A stretch of DNA of 5,108 nt, from assembly GCA_024278435.1 (NCBI GenBank), contig JAJRTD010000024.1, positions 1 to 5,108 on the forward strand, read 5' to 3'. The translations under genes were made by a program, and so were the position numbers. Shown here in pieces: positions 1 to 5,108 of the stretch. Position 1 is the first letter of the stretch; every line of letters starts with the position of its first letter. The notes under the pieces are model-generated. The model was not told the DNA's origin, made no database searches, and saw nothing but the letters and a program-made list of their open reading frames with translations. This stretch comes from Gammaproteobacteria bacterium. GTDB lineage: Bacteria; Pseudomonadota; Gammaproteobacteria; SZUA-229.

Positions 1-418
1 CAACGACAGCCTGCTTTTCCAGCATACGCCGTGCATTTTCCGCGGTCGGCATGGCCCACCAGGCACGCGCGGCCAGTTCATCGGTCAGGCCGGCGGCATG
101 TACCGCGGCCACCACCGCCTCCGGCTCGCCGAGCAGCAACAACTGCGCCAGGCTTTCATCACGCGCCTGCCCCATGCGGGTCCAGCGTTTCAAATAAACC
201 GGGTAGCCGCCCGGCGATCCCATGACATGGGTGCTGAACAGGGCTTTTACCTCCTTGATATAGGCTTCGTCCTTGCCCACCGGGTTTAACGGCACCCTGG
301 CCTCACCTTTAGCCGTCAGGGCAAAAACAATCATCTTCGATTCGTCGATGCGCACCGCGTAAAGTTCCTGTGCAAGCAGGACGTTAAGCCGTAAATTATC
401 TTCTGCTGAAAGTGCCAT
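1..418 (-). CDS. dsrS: DsrS-like sulfur-oxidation accessory protein (3' end off the window)
   Basis: The ATG at 418-416 opens a minus-strand frame that stays open to the left edge, giving the first 139 residues of a longer protein. It begins MALSAEDNLRLNVLL, followed by RIDESKM (23-29), SPGGYPVYLKRWTRMGQ (68-84), LLLLGEPEAVV (93-103) and ARAWWAMPTAENARRML (117-133). I recognise this pattern from proteins annotated as DsrS, the last gene of the dsr cluster in purple and other sulfur-oxidising gammaproteobacteria. DsrS is a soluble cytoplasmic protein without cofactor motifs, reported to affect dsr expression post-transcriptionally in Allochromatium vinosum. No signal peptide or membrane segment is visible. 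The start fits the family's N-terminus, but no good Shine-Dalgarno lies close to it; a GAGAG sits too far upstream. A 32-bp repeat arm ends 33 bp upstream of the ATG, so the promoter lies in or beyond repeat DNA. The identification comes from remembered family sequences, not a search, and no other dsr gene is visible here. Confidence 0.62.
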   Translation of the reverse strand, partial: MALSAEDNLRLNVLLAQELYAVRIDESKMIVFALTAKGEARVPLNPVGKDEAYIKEVKALFSTHVMGSPGGYPVYLKRWTRMGQARDESLAQLLLLGEPEAVVAAVHAAGLTDELAARAWWAMPTAENARRMLEKQAVV

Positions 419-497
419 ATAAGTTAACTGCTCTCAATTCCAAAAACTGCTTTTCCGCAAATGAACGCGAATAAACGCAAATAAAATAATTTTCCCA

Positions 498-525
498 CCG
501 GTTAACGCAGATAAATATAGATACG
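498..525. repeat. Degenerate copy of the 10-bp-unit repeat
   Basis: Just inside the left 32-bp arm, the sequence reads CCGGTTAA, then CGCAGATAAA, then TATAGATA. It keeps the roughly 10-bp spacing and the CGCANATAAA core of the neighbouring arm but is clearly diverged. It looks like an older or different-subfamily copy of the same repeat. There is no coding potential and no confident promoter here. Confidence 0.5.
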
Positions 526-533
526 ACATATGA

Positions 534-636
534 CTTGTCATCCTGCACTTGAACAAGATTCAATGCCACACAAAAACCAGCTGATTCCAGGGCACAGGAT
601 CCTTCGACTACACTGCGTTACGCTCAGGATGACAAG
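534..636. repeat. Nested repeat with 12-bp inverted ends (CTTGTCATCCTG / CAGGATGACAAG)
   Basis: CTTGTCATCCTG at 534-545 is matched exactly by its reverse complement at 625-636. The right half (about 595-636) contains CAGGATCCTTCGACTAC, then GCGTTACGC (615-623), then CAGGATGAC. On the minus strand this reads as GTCATCCTGAGCG...CGAAGGATCC. I have a general recollection of similar intergenic repeats in many unrelated bacterial genomes. The segment sits entirely inside the outer 32-bp inverted repeat, so either the outer element carries it as cargo or it inserted later. It encodes no plausible protein. Confidence 0.65.
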
Positions 637-710
637 CCGCTTTGTATCAGCCTTAATCTATTGCTCTAAAAATTTGCGTTTATTCGCGTTCATTTGCGGA
701 AAAAATAAAT

Positions 711-1970
711 TCAGTTCAACTGCACCCGGACCCCGAACGGCACCTTGGCCTTGCCTTTTACCAGCCAGGTGACCGGGTAGTTGGGCTCGACTTCCGGGAA
801 AACGCCCTCGGCATCGGTAAAATACACCACCAGGTCCGGCGCCCTGTCCTGCTCGTCCACCCATTCGAATACCGGTTTAAAACTGGTGCCGCCGCCACCG
901 CGAATCTCGACGTCAAACTGGAAGGCATCCCAGGCTTCGAAATGCCAGGGGCAGCCGTAATTCAGTTTTGAGTCACAGGTCAACAGGGTGACACTGGCAC
1001 GCACCTGGCTTTTAATGGCATCGATCTCGGAAATAAACTCCTGTATTTCCTCCTGGTCAATGGAGCCACTGGTATCCACCGCTACTACAATGCTGGTTTC
1101 GTGGCTGCGCATGCTGGGATATACCGCCGGGTCACCACGGCGCGACGAGGGTCGGGTATAACTGTAATCTTCACGCGCGGTAGCACTCATGTATCGCGCC
1201 AGCAGCATGCGCCACGGCAGTTTGGGCTGCAGCAGGTGGTCGACCATGCGTGCCATCTCGCCTTCCAGTTTACCGGACTGCAGGGCCTGCTGTGCAGCAC
1301 CGGCCAGCCGCTGCTCCCACTGCAGGCTTAATTCATCCTCTTCCTGTGGTGACATGCCGGTGGGCTGCTGTGCCAGGCCACCCTGCCCGGCATCGTCCTG
1401 GTCTTTATCCTGCTCACCATCGCCTTCACTCTGCTCGTCGTTTTCCTTTTCTTTTTTATTGCCGCCGCCACTGTTGTCCTGGCGTGACTGCTCATCGTCA
1501 TTATCGGTATCATCCGATTTCTTCTGGTCTTCCAGATCACGCTCACCGTCATTGTCATTGTCTTCAAGACAGGGGTAGATCTCTTCAGCCGTCATGCCTT
1601 CATATTCACGAAGGTGCTGAGCATCGGGCGTGGGCTTCAAACCATCATTGATCAGCAACGGATTTACCGCGTAGTCACAGGCCAGGTCCCAGCGGTGTTT
1701 TACCCGGTGACCGCGGCGGTGAAAATGCGACAGTGCACAGTGCAGCGCTTCATGCGACAACGCAAACTGGGTCTGCTCGGCATCCAGGGCGTCGATGTAA
1801 TCGGGATTGTAATAAAAAGATTTACCGTCACTGAAAGTAGTCTCACACCACTTCGGATCACCCGGCACCATCGGCAGGCGTAAGACCAGCGCCCCCAGAA
1901 AAGGTTTATCCAGAATCAGCCGGGTTCTGGCAGCAGCGAGCTTTTGTTCTACATCAGGATAGTCGTTCAT
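711..1970 (-). CDS. DUF2201-type protein: HExxH metallopeptidase-like domain plus VWA-like domain
   Basis: This 419-residue cytoplasmic protein has no signal peptide or membrane segment. The N-terminal part (about 10-125) carries HEALH at 73-77, an HExxH zincin motif, followed by H79-H83-H87-rich sequence and WDLACDYAVN (94-103), as in DUF2201_N putative metallopeptidases. A linker at about 136-215 is extremely rich in Asp, Glu, Gln, Asn and Gly. The C-terminal VWA-like domain has a full set of MIDAS-like residues: DTSGS (299-303), T362 in GGGGTSF and D386 in YFTDAEG. Similar VWA proteins work with MoxR-type ATPases, and the gene directly upstream encodes one. The role is therefore probably as client adaptor or effector of that ATPase; protease activity is not shown. 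I chose the ATG at 1970-1968 because the family starts near this point. A longer frame from a TTG at 2018-2016 would begin inside the repeat and add 16 hydrophobic, family-unlike residues. A weak GAAG lies just upstream of the chosen ATG. The gene ends with TGA. Confidence 0.88.
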   Translation of the reverse strand: MNDYPDVEQKLAAARTRLILDKPFLGALVLRLPMVPGDPKWCETTFSDGKSFYYNPDYIDALDAEQTQFALSHEALHCALSHFHRRGHRVKHRWDLACDYAVNPLLINDGLKPTPDAQHLREYEGMTAEEIYPCLEDNDNDGERDLEDQKKSDDTDNDDEQSRQDNSGGGNKKEKENDEQSEGDGEQDKDQDDAGQGGLAQQPTGMSPQEEDELSLQWEQRLAGAAQQALQSGKLEGEMARMVDHLLQPKLPWRMLLARYMSATAREDYSYTRPSSRRGDPAVYPSMRSHETSIVVAVDTSGSIDQEEIQEFISEIDAIKSQVRASVTLLTCDSKLNYGCPWHFEAWDAFQFDVEIRGGGGTSFKPVFEWVDEQDRAPDLVVYFTDAEGVFPEVEPNYPVTWLVKGKAKVPFGVRVQLN

Positions 1971-2010
1971 ACAAACTTCAACAAAACAGAAAAGATGAAA
2001 AACTATTTTC

Positions 2011-2093
2011 TTCCGCAAATGAACGCAAACGAACGCAAATAAAAACTATTTTTTGCTTTTCAAATTCGCGTTCATTTGCGTTCATTTGCGGAA
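2011..2093 (-). repeat. Second inverted pair of the 10-bp-unit repeat; long intercistronic RNA hairpin
   Basis: The arms 2011-2040 and 2064-2093 are inverted copies matching at 28 of 30 positions, separated by a 23-bp AT-rich loop. Each arm matches the outer part of the 451-482 arm at 27 of 30 positions, so all four arms form one family. In the minus-strand transcript (AAA+ gene to VWA gene) both DNA mismatches become G-U wobbles, so the stem is an unbroken 30 pairs. In the opposite strand's RNA they would be A-C mismatches. The hairpin lies 14 bp after the AAA+ stop codon and 40 bp before the VWA start. The bases after the stem (GAAAATAGTTTTTC) do not give an immediate U-run, so it is not a standard intrinsic terminator. 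An mRNA-processing or stability element, or simply a dispersed repeat, are the alternatives. Confidence 0.85.
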
Positions 2094-2106
2094 AATATTC
2101 TTGTTG

Positions 2107-3147
2107 CTAGTACAGCATTAAATCAGCAATTTTGTCTGCCCAGCTGGCAAACTCGGGCACGGCGAAAATATCCTGGCCGATGGCCCGGTGCATATCGGAC
2201 ACCATCATCACACCCATTTCACGCTGCGGGAAACGGTTGGCGTAACTCAGGATATTACCGTGCACTTTCATCGCATCATCCGTGTCCTTGGCACGAATGG
2301 CACGGCCGACCAGTGCGGTGGCAACCGCGTACTGCAGGTCGATCTCTTTTGGCGTTTCCACTTCTTCGCCGTTGATAATGGCATCGAGGTCAGGCATCTG
2401 GTCGAGGCTGGCAATAAAGGCAGCCAGTTCAATACCGGCTGCCTTGCCCACGCAGGCCTGCAGGGCGCCGGAAAACAGCTCGGGATGGTCTTCAAATTTA
2501 TGCAGCGCACGGTGGGCGAATTCCCATGATCGCGGCGACGGGAAGGCCACCGGGTTCTGCGAGGCATCGAATTCAAACAGCAGGTCCTGGCGGAAACGTA
2601 AAAACGCAATCACCCGCTCATCAATGCCGTTGGCATAGGCCCAGGAAACCCAGTCATCAAGGTTGATATCCACCTCGTAGTGAGAAAAGCGGTTGGCCAG
2701 CGGCGCCGGCATGCTGTAGGTAACCCCGCGATCACCCTGGCGGTTACCGGCGGCAATAATCGCCCAGCCATCAGGCACTTCATATTCGCCGAGTTTACGG
2801 TCGAGAATCAATTGGTAGGCGGCAGCCGAAACACTGGGCGGCGCAGACGTGATTTCATCGAGGAACAGGATACCGTTTTCACCGTGACGCTCGGCATCCG
2901 GTAGCATGGCAGGCACCGCCCACTCCACCGAATGGCCTTGCTTGAACGGAATACCGCGCAGGTCACTGGGCTCCATCTGCGACAGGCGAACATCAATCAG
3001 CGGCGTATTCTGGTTTTCGGCTACCTGGGCCACCATCTGCGACTTACCCACGCCCGGCGGCCCCCACAACATCACCGGCGTATGATGCCCTGACCGGGTG
3101 GAAATGAATTCTTTTTCAATAACAGTTAATAAGTGGGCTGGGCGCAT
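2107..3147 (-). CDS. MoxR-type AAA+ ATPase
   Basis: This 346-residue cytoplasmic protein has a complete AAA+ core. Walker A is GPPGVGKS (29-36), Walker B is ILFLDE (93-98), sensor 1 is AAGN (132-135), a likely arginine finger is R153 in PAPLANRF, and a sensor-2-type arginine is R206 in SPRSWEFA. The region after about 200 is the usual helical lid plus C-terminal extension. Proteins of this type form hexameric rings that use ATP to remodel partners, generally with a VWA protein encoded next door. The VWA gene follows on the same strand after 136 bp, so the two are probably one transcription unit, interrupted by a repeat hairpin. The start at 3147-3145 is the only one that preserves the N-terminal helix before Walker A. 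No strong Shine-Dalgarno is visible; a GAAG lies about 16 bases upstream. The specific client is unknown. Confidence 0.93.
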   Translation of the reverse strand: MRPAHLLTVIEKEFISTRSGHHTPVMLWGPPGVGKSQMVAQVAENQNTPLIDVRLSQMEPSDLRGIPFKQGHSVEWAVPAMLPDAERHGENGILFLDEITSAPPSVSAAAYQLILDRKLGEYEVPDGWAIIAAGNRQGDRGVTYSMPAPLANRFSHYEVDINLDDWVSWAYANGIDERVIAFLRFRQDLLFEFDASQNPVAFPSPRSWEFAHRALHKFEDHPELFSGALQACVGKAAGIELAAFIASLDQMPDLDAIINGEEVETPKEIDLQYAVATALVGRAIRAKDTDDAMKVHGNILSYANRFPQREMGVMMVSDMHRAIGQDIFAVPEFASWADKIADLMLY

Positions 3148-3192
3148 AGCTAATCAGTGGAAACTTCAGAGTCCGGAAAAATCAAAAGGGGA

Positions 3193-3220
3193 ATCTTAGC
3201 AGCTTTTGTGACGCTTTAAA
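3193..3220 (-). promoter_or_regulatory. Possible sigma70-type promoter for the AAA+/VWA unit
   Basis: On the minus strand, TTTAAA (3220-3215) and TAAGAT (3198-3193) are separated by 16 bp. Each matches 4 of 6 consensus positions. It would place the transcript start around 3186, giving a leader of about 40 bases before the AAA+ ATG. The match is weak and based on eye inspection only. Confidence 0.35.
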
Positions 3221-3254
3221 CCTACTGTAGCCGGGTGTACTCTCTGCCTGCCCG

Positions 3255-3264
3255 CCTGTACAGG
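3255..3264. promoter_or_regulatory. Perfect 10-bp palindrome CCTGTACAGG in the divergent intergenic region
   Basis: CCTGTACAGG is a perfect palindrome located between the two candidate divergent promoters, about 27 bp upstream of the mscS-type -35 candidate. Such placement suits a dimeric regulator site. It lacks the spacing of a LexA box, and a 10-bp palindrome can occur by chance. Confidence 0.22.
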
Positions 3265-3290
3265 AATCATGGCATAAGGCTGATTACGGC

Positions 3291-3320
3291 TTGTCGTTCA
3301 GGTCTTAAACCTGTTATCTT
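3291..3320 (+). promoter_or_regulatory. Possible sigma70-type promoter for the MscS-family gene
   Basis: TTGTCG (3291-3296) and TATCTT (3315-3320) lie 18 bp apart, each matching 4 of 6 consensus positions. The start of transcription would fall near 3327, leaving a short leader of about 27 bases before the ATG at 3354. This is the best plus-strand candidate seen in the gap, but the match is weak. Confidence 0.32.
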
Positions 3321-3353
3321 GCGCGTAATTGAAGAAAAACACAGCCGGAACAT

Positions 3354-4649
3354 ATGGAATACATCGACAAGCTCATACCGCTGGTACAGCACTGGTTCGA
3401 CAAGCTCACGACCATTGAAAGCCTGATCCAGATTGTCACGGTCGTCTTTTGCGGCGCGCTGGCCGCCCTTACCCACCAGCGCTGGCAGTCGTTTATCACC
3501 CGGCTGCTGGGTGACCTGGAAAAACGCACCTTCTTCCGGCTGATACTCAACGCCTCCAACCGCATTGCCTTCCCCATGAGCATGCTGCTTTACCTGCTGG
3601 CGATGCGCTTCGTCATCGAGCAGTTCGGCGTCAACACGGCGGTACTCGACATACTGACACCGCTGTTGCTGTCACTGGCGCTGATCAAGCTGCTTATCTA
3701 TGTGCTGAGAACCGGCTTTACACCCAGCCCGGCAGTGCGCGCCTGGGAAGGTTTTATCAGCCTGACCATATGGGTCATGGTCGCCCTGCACCTGGTCGGC
3801 TGGCTGGATGATGTTATCCAGGCGATGGACAACCTGGCGATTAATTTCGGTGAAACCCATATTTCCCTGCTGTCGATTATCGAGTTTTTCACCGCCATCA
3901 TCTTTTTCGTGGTGCTGGCAAACTGGCTGACCCGGCTGGTGGAAGCGCAGGCGCGGCGCTCGCAGGTGCTCAACCCCAGCATGCAGGTGATGCTCACCAA
4001 GATCAGCAAGTTCTCCCTCTATGGCCTGGCCTTTATTTTCGCCCTGAAAGCGGTGGGCATCGACCTGACCGCCTTCGCGGTGTTCTCGGGTGCTATCGGT
4101 GTCGGTATCGGTTTCGGCCTGCAGAAGGTGTTCAGCAACTTTATCAGCGGCTTTATCCTGCTGTTCGACCGCTCGATCCGCCCCGGTGACGTCATCAGTA
4201 TCGGCAACCGCTTCGGCTGGGTGCAGAGCCTGCACGCGCGCTATGTAGTGGTAAAAGACCGTGACGGTGTAGAAACCCTTATCCCCAACGAGAACATGAT
4301 CACCTCGGAGGTGACCAACTGGAGTTATTCCGACCGCGCCGTACGCCGGCGCATACCGGTACAGATCAGTTACCACGATGATCCCGAACAGGCCATGGAT
4401 CTGCTGCTGGAAGCGGCAAAGGACAAGCCACGCGTGCTCAGCGAGCCTGCGCCTGCCGCCCGCCTGATCGGCTTTGGCGACAACGGCATCGATCTGGAAC
4501 TACGGGTGTGGATCAACGACCCCGAACAGGGCATTGCCAATGTGGTGTCCGATGTGAATCTTGCCATCTGGAAAAGCTTCAAGGAAAACCGGATCACCAT
4601 TCCCTTCCCGCAGCGCGATGTGCGTATTATTGAGGAAGCGGCGACATAG
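3354..4649 (+). CDS. MscS-family mechanosensitive ion channel
   Basis: This 431-residue inner-membrane protein releases solutes when membrane tension rises, by family function. Hydrophobic segments lie near 22-40, 71-90, 97-118, 133-151, 172-191 and 216-235, followed by the pore-lining TM3-type helix at about 237-270. That helix contains the hallmark GVGIGFGLQKVFSNFISG (249-266), with the Gly/Ala packing pattern of MscS. The cytoplasmic beta domain starts FDRSIRPGD (271-279) and contains IPNENM (310-315), where the family usually has IPN. The alpha/beta C-terminal domain includes GFGDNGIDLELRVWI (373-387) and ends IPFPQRDVRI (416-425). With about 430 residues and extra N-terminal helices, it is larger than E. 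coli MscS (286 residues) and closer in size to YbdG-type channels, so no subfamily symbol is assigned. GGA at 3347-3349 is a weak ribosome-binding site close to the ATG. It is divergent from the AAA+ gene and probably unrelated to it. Confidence 0.95.
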   Translation: MEYIDKLIPLVQHWFDKLTTIESLIQIVTVVFCGALAALTHQRWQSFITRLLGDLEKRTFFRLILNASNRIAFPMSMLLYLLAMRFVIEQFGVNTAVLDILTPLLLSLALIKLLIYVLRTGFTPSPAVRAWEGFISLTIWVMVALHLVGWLDDVIQAMDNLAINFGETHISLLSIIEFFTAIIFFVVLANWLTRLVEAQARRSQVLNPSMQVMLTKISKFSLYGLAFIFALKAVGIDLTAFAVFSGAIGVGIGFGLQKVFSNFISGFILLFDRSIRPGDVISIGNRFGWVQSLHARYVVVKDRDGVETLIPNENMITSEVTNWSYSDRAVRRRIPVQISYHDDPEQAMDLLLEAAKDKPRVLSEPAPAARLIGFGDNGIDLELRVWINDPEQGIANVVSDVNLAIWKSFKENRITIPFPQRDVRIIEEAAT

Positions 4650-4682
4650 CCCGGGTATCGGCACCCTCTGGCTTGCGGGTCT

Positions 4683-4705
4683 GCGATATACAGCTTCGCG
4701 ATATA
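4683..4705. repeat. Short direct repeat GCGATATA x2, 15-bp period
   Basis: GCGATATA occurs at 4683-4690 and again at 4698-4705, starting 34 bp after the mscS-type stop codon. The surrounding convergent gap (4650-4883) contains no convincing terminator hairpin followed by a T-run and no gene. A further dyad, TGACA-GT-TGTCA, lies at about 4769-4780. Function is not known and chance is possible. Confidence 0.35.
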
Positions 4706-4822
4706 TACCTCAAATGTAGCAGCTCAGGCTTGATCTGACCGATTGATATGCTGATTCTGATATATTCTGACAGTTGTCAATGGCTCAAACTTTCGAAATC
4801 AAGCCAAAGCGGGCAAAAACAT

Positions 4823-4847
4823 AAAACTCTGTGTCCTCTGTGGCAAA
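4823..4847. repeat. Fragment of a third dispersed intergenic repeat type (CTCTGTGTCCTCTGTGGC)
   Basis: The core CTCTGTGTC-CTCTGTGGC is a 9-bp tandem of two near-identical units (4827-4844), flanked by A-rich sequence. I recall very similar strings in intergenic regions of many unrelated bacteria, but this is memory and not a search result. It lies 40 bp beyond the stop codon of the minus-strand Sel1 gene, in the convergent gap. Only one copy is in the window, so repetition in this genome cannot be shown here. Confidence 0.4.
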
Positions 4848-4883
4848 TCAGTTTTAGCTTTTTCTTCAATGCCGGCAAGCGGA

Positions 4884-5108
4884 TTAAATCATATCCTCAA
4901 AGCCGGCTTTGGTGTACAGCTCTCTGGCCTTCTCCAGATCCTGCTCCACGCCATTGCCTTCCTGATACATCATCGCCAGTGTGGTCAGTGAACCGACCAG
5001 CCCCTGCTCACCGGCTTTGCTGAACCACTCGATGGCCTGTGCCGCATCTTTTTCCACACACTCGCCTTCCATATACATAAAACCCAGGCCATGCTGGGCA
5101 ATGGCATG
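4884..5108 (-). CDS. Sel1-like (TPR-like) repeat protein, C-terminal part
   Basis: The frame is open from the right edge and ends with TAA at 4886-4884, so the last 74 residues are visible and the start is missing. Two Sel1-like repeats can be read: residues 4-36 (AQHGLGFMYMEGECVEKD, then AIEWFSKAGEQG) and 37-70 (LTTLAMMYQEGNGVEQD, then ARELYTKAG). Both follow the family pattern with a LG/LA..Y..G..V..D core and a helical A..W/Y..KAG end. These repeats form helical solenoids for protein-protein contact; the partner cannot be deduced. The internal ATG at 5078-5076 falls in the middle of a repeat, so it is not the true start. The cellular location is unknown because the N-terminus lies outside the window. 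The gene converges on the MscS-family gene. Confidence 0.9.
   Translation of the reverse strand, partial: HAIAQHGLGFMYMEGECVEKDAAQAIEWFSKAGEQGLVGSLTTLAMMYQEGNGVEQDLEKARELYTKAGFEDMI

Larger units (their letters stand above)
451..703. repeat. Composite repeat with perfect 32-bp terminal inverted repeats, MITE-like
   Basis: Positions 451-482 and the reverse complement of 672-703 are identical over 32 bp, enclosing 189 bp. Each arm is built from three successive near-copies of a 10-bp unit (CGCAAATGAA, CGCGAATAAA, CGCAAAT...). The element occupies most of the gap between the DsrS-like gene and the VWA gene. The right arm ends only 7 bp from the stop codon of the VWA gene, and the left arm ends 33 bp from the DsrS-like start. 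No transposase is encoded and I see no clear target-site duplication at the outer edges, so true mobility is unproven. A different repeat is nested inside (534-636), which suggests layered insertion. It could instead be two independent insertions of a single-arm repeat in opposite orientations. Confidence 0.85.

Noticed and set aside
451..703. CRISPR array
   Set aside because: The arms are inverted rather than direct, the short units are contiguous without spacers, and no cas gene is present.
530..772. Plus-strand 80-codon frame in the gap beside the VWA gene
   Set aside because: It runs through the nested repeat and into the antisense of the VWA gene; its composition is not protein-like and it has no ribosome-binding site.
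1189..1578. Plus-strand Ser/Cys-rich 129-codon frame
   Set aside because: It is the antisense of the acidic linker of the VWA protein; the Ser-rich composition simply mirrors Asp/Glu codons.
1971..2018. TTG-initiated extension of the VWA protein
   Set aside because: The added 16 residues are encoded partly by the repeat arm, are unlike the family N-terminus, and the ATG at 1970 has a better context.
2001..2093. Intrinsic terminator between the AAA+ and VWA genes
   Set aside because: The stem is far longer than usual, AT-rich at its loop end, and no U-run follows it directly in either direction.
3672..4376. Minus-strand 234-codon frame opposite the MscS-family gene
   Set aside because: It is a shadow of the high-GC coding frame on the other strand, whose product is clearly MscS-like; the antisense product shows no domain.
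4738..4785. Minus-strand promoter around a TTGACA-like hexamer
   Set aside because: The hexamer matches the -35 consensus, but no -10 lies at suitable spacing and there is no gene downstream on that strand for over 1.5 kb.

Overview
The window looks like a gammaproteobacterial chromosome segment of moderate to high GC. The best lineage clue is the partial gene at the left edge, which resembles DsrS, encoded with the reverse-Dsr sulfur-oxidation genes of Chromatiales-type sulfur oxidisers. This points to a sulfur-oxidising gammaproteobacterium, but no dsrAB or other core dsr gene is in view, so the assignment is an inference.

Layout from left to right: (1) a minus-strand DsrS-like gene whose 3' end runs off the left edge (1-418). 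(2) A 292-bp gap (419-710) almost filled by a repeat structure: a perfect 32-bp inverted repeat (451-482 / 672-703) with a second, different 12-bp inverted repeat (534-545 / 625-636) nested inside. (3) A minus-strand gene (711-1970) for a DUF2201-type protein with an N-terminal HExxH metallopeptidase-like domain, a very acidic linker and a C-terminal VWA-like domain. (4) A 136-bp gap with a second inverted copy of the same repeat, able to form a continuous 30-bp hairpin in the transcript (2011-2093). (5) A minus-strand MoxR-type AAA+ ATPase gene (2107-3147). (6) A divergent intergenic region (3148-3353) with weak promoter candidates for both directions. (7) A plus-strand MscS-family mechanosensitive channel gene (3354-4649). 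(8) A convergent 234-bp gap with short direct repeats and a different dispersed-repeat fragment. (9) The 3' end of a minus-strand Sel1-repeat gene (4884 to the right edge).

The AAA+ and VWA genes are a typical ATPase/VWA partner pair, comparable in arrangement to RavA-ViaA, NorQ-NorD or CbbQ-CbbO, in which the ring ATPase works with the VWA protein to remodel or activate a client. The client here is unknown. The same-strand DsrS-like gene downstream makes a link to sulfur metabolism conceivable but unproven. The most unusual content is non-coding: four good copies of a repeat built from a 10-bp unit (consensus CGCAAATGAA), arranged as two inverted pairs that bracket the VWA gene, plus fragments of two other intergenic repeat families. 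I saw no CRISPR array, tRNA, rRNA or transposase gene.
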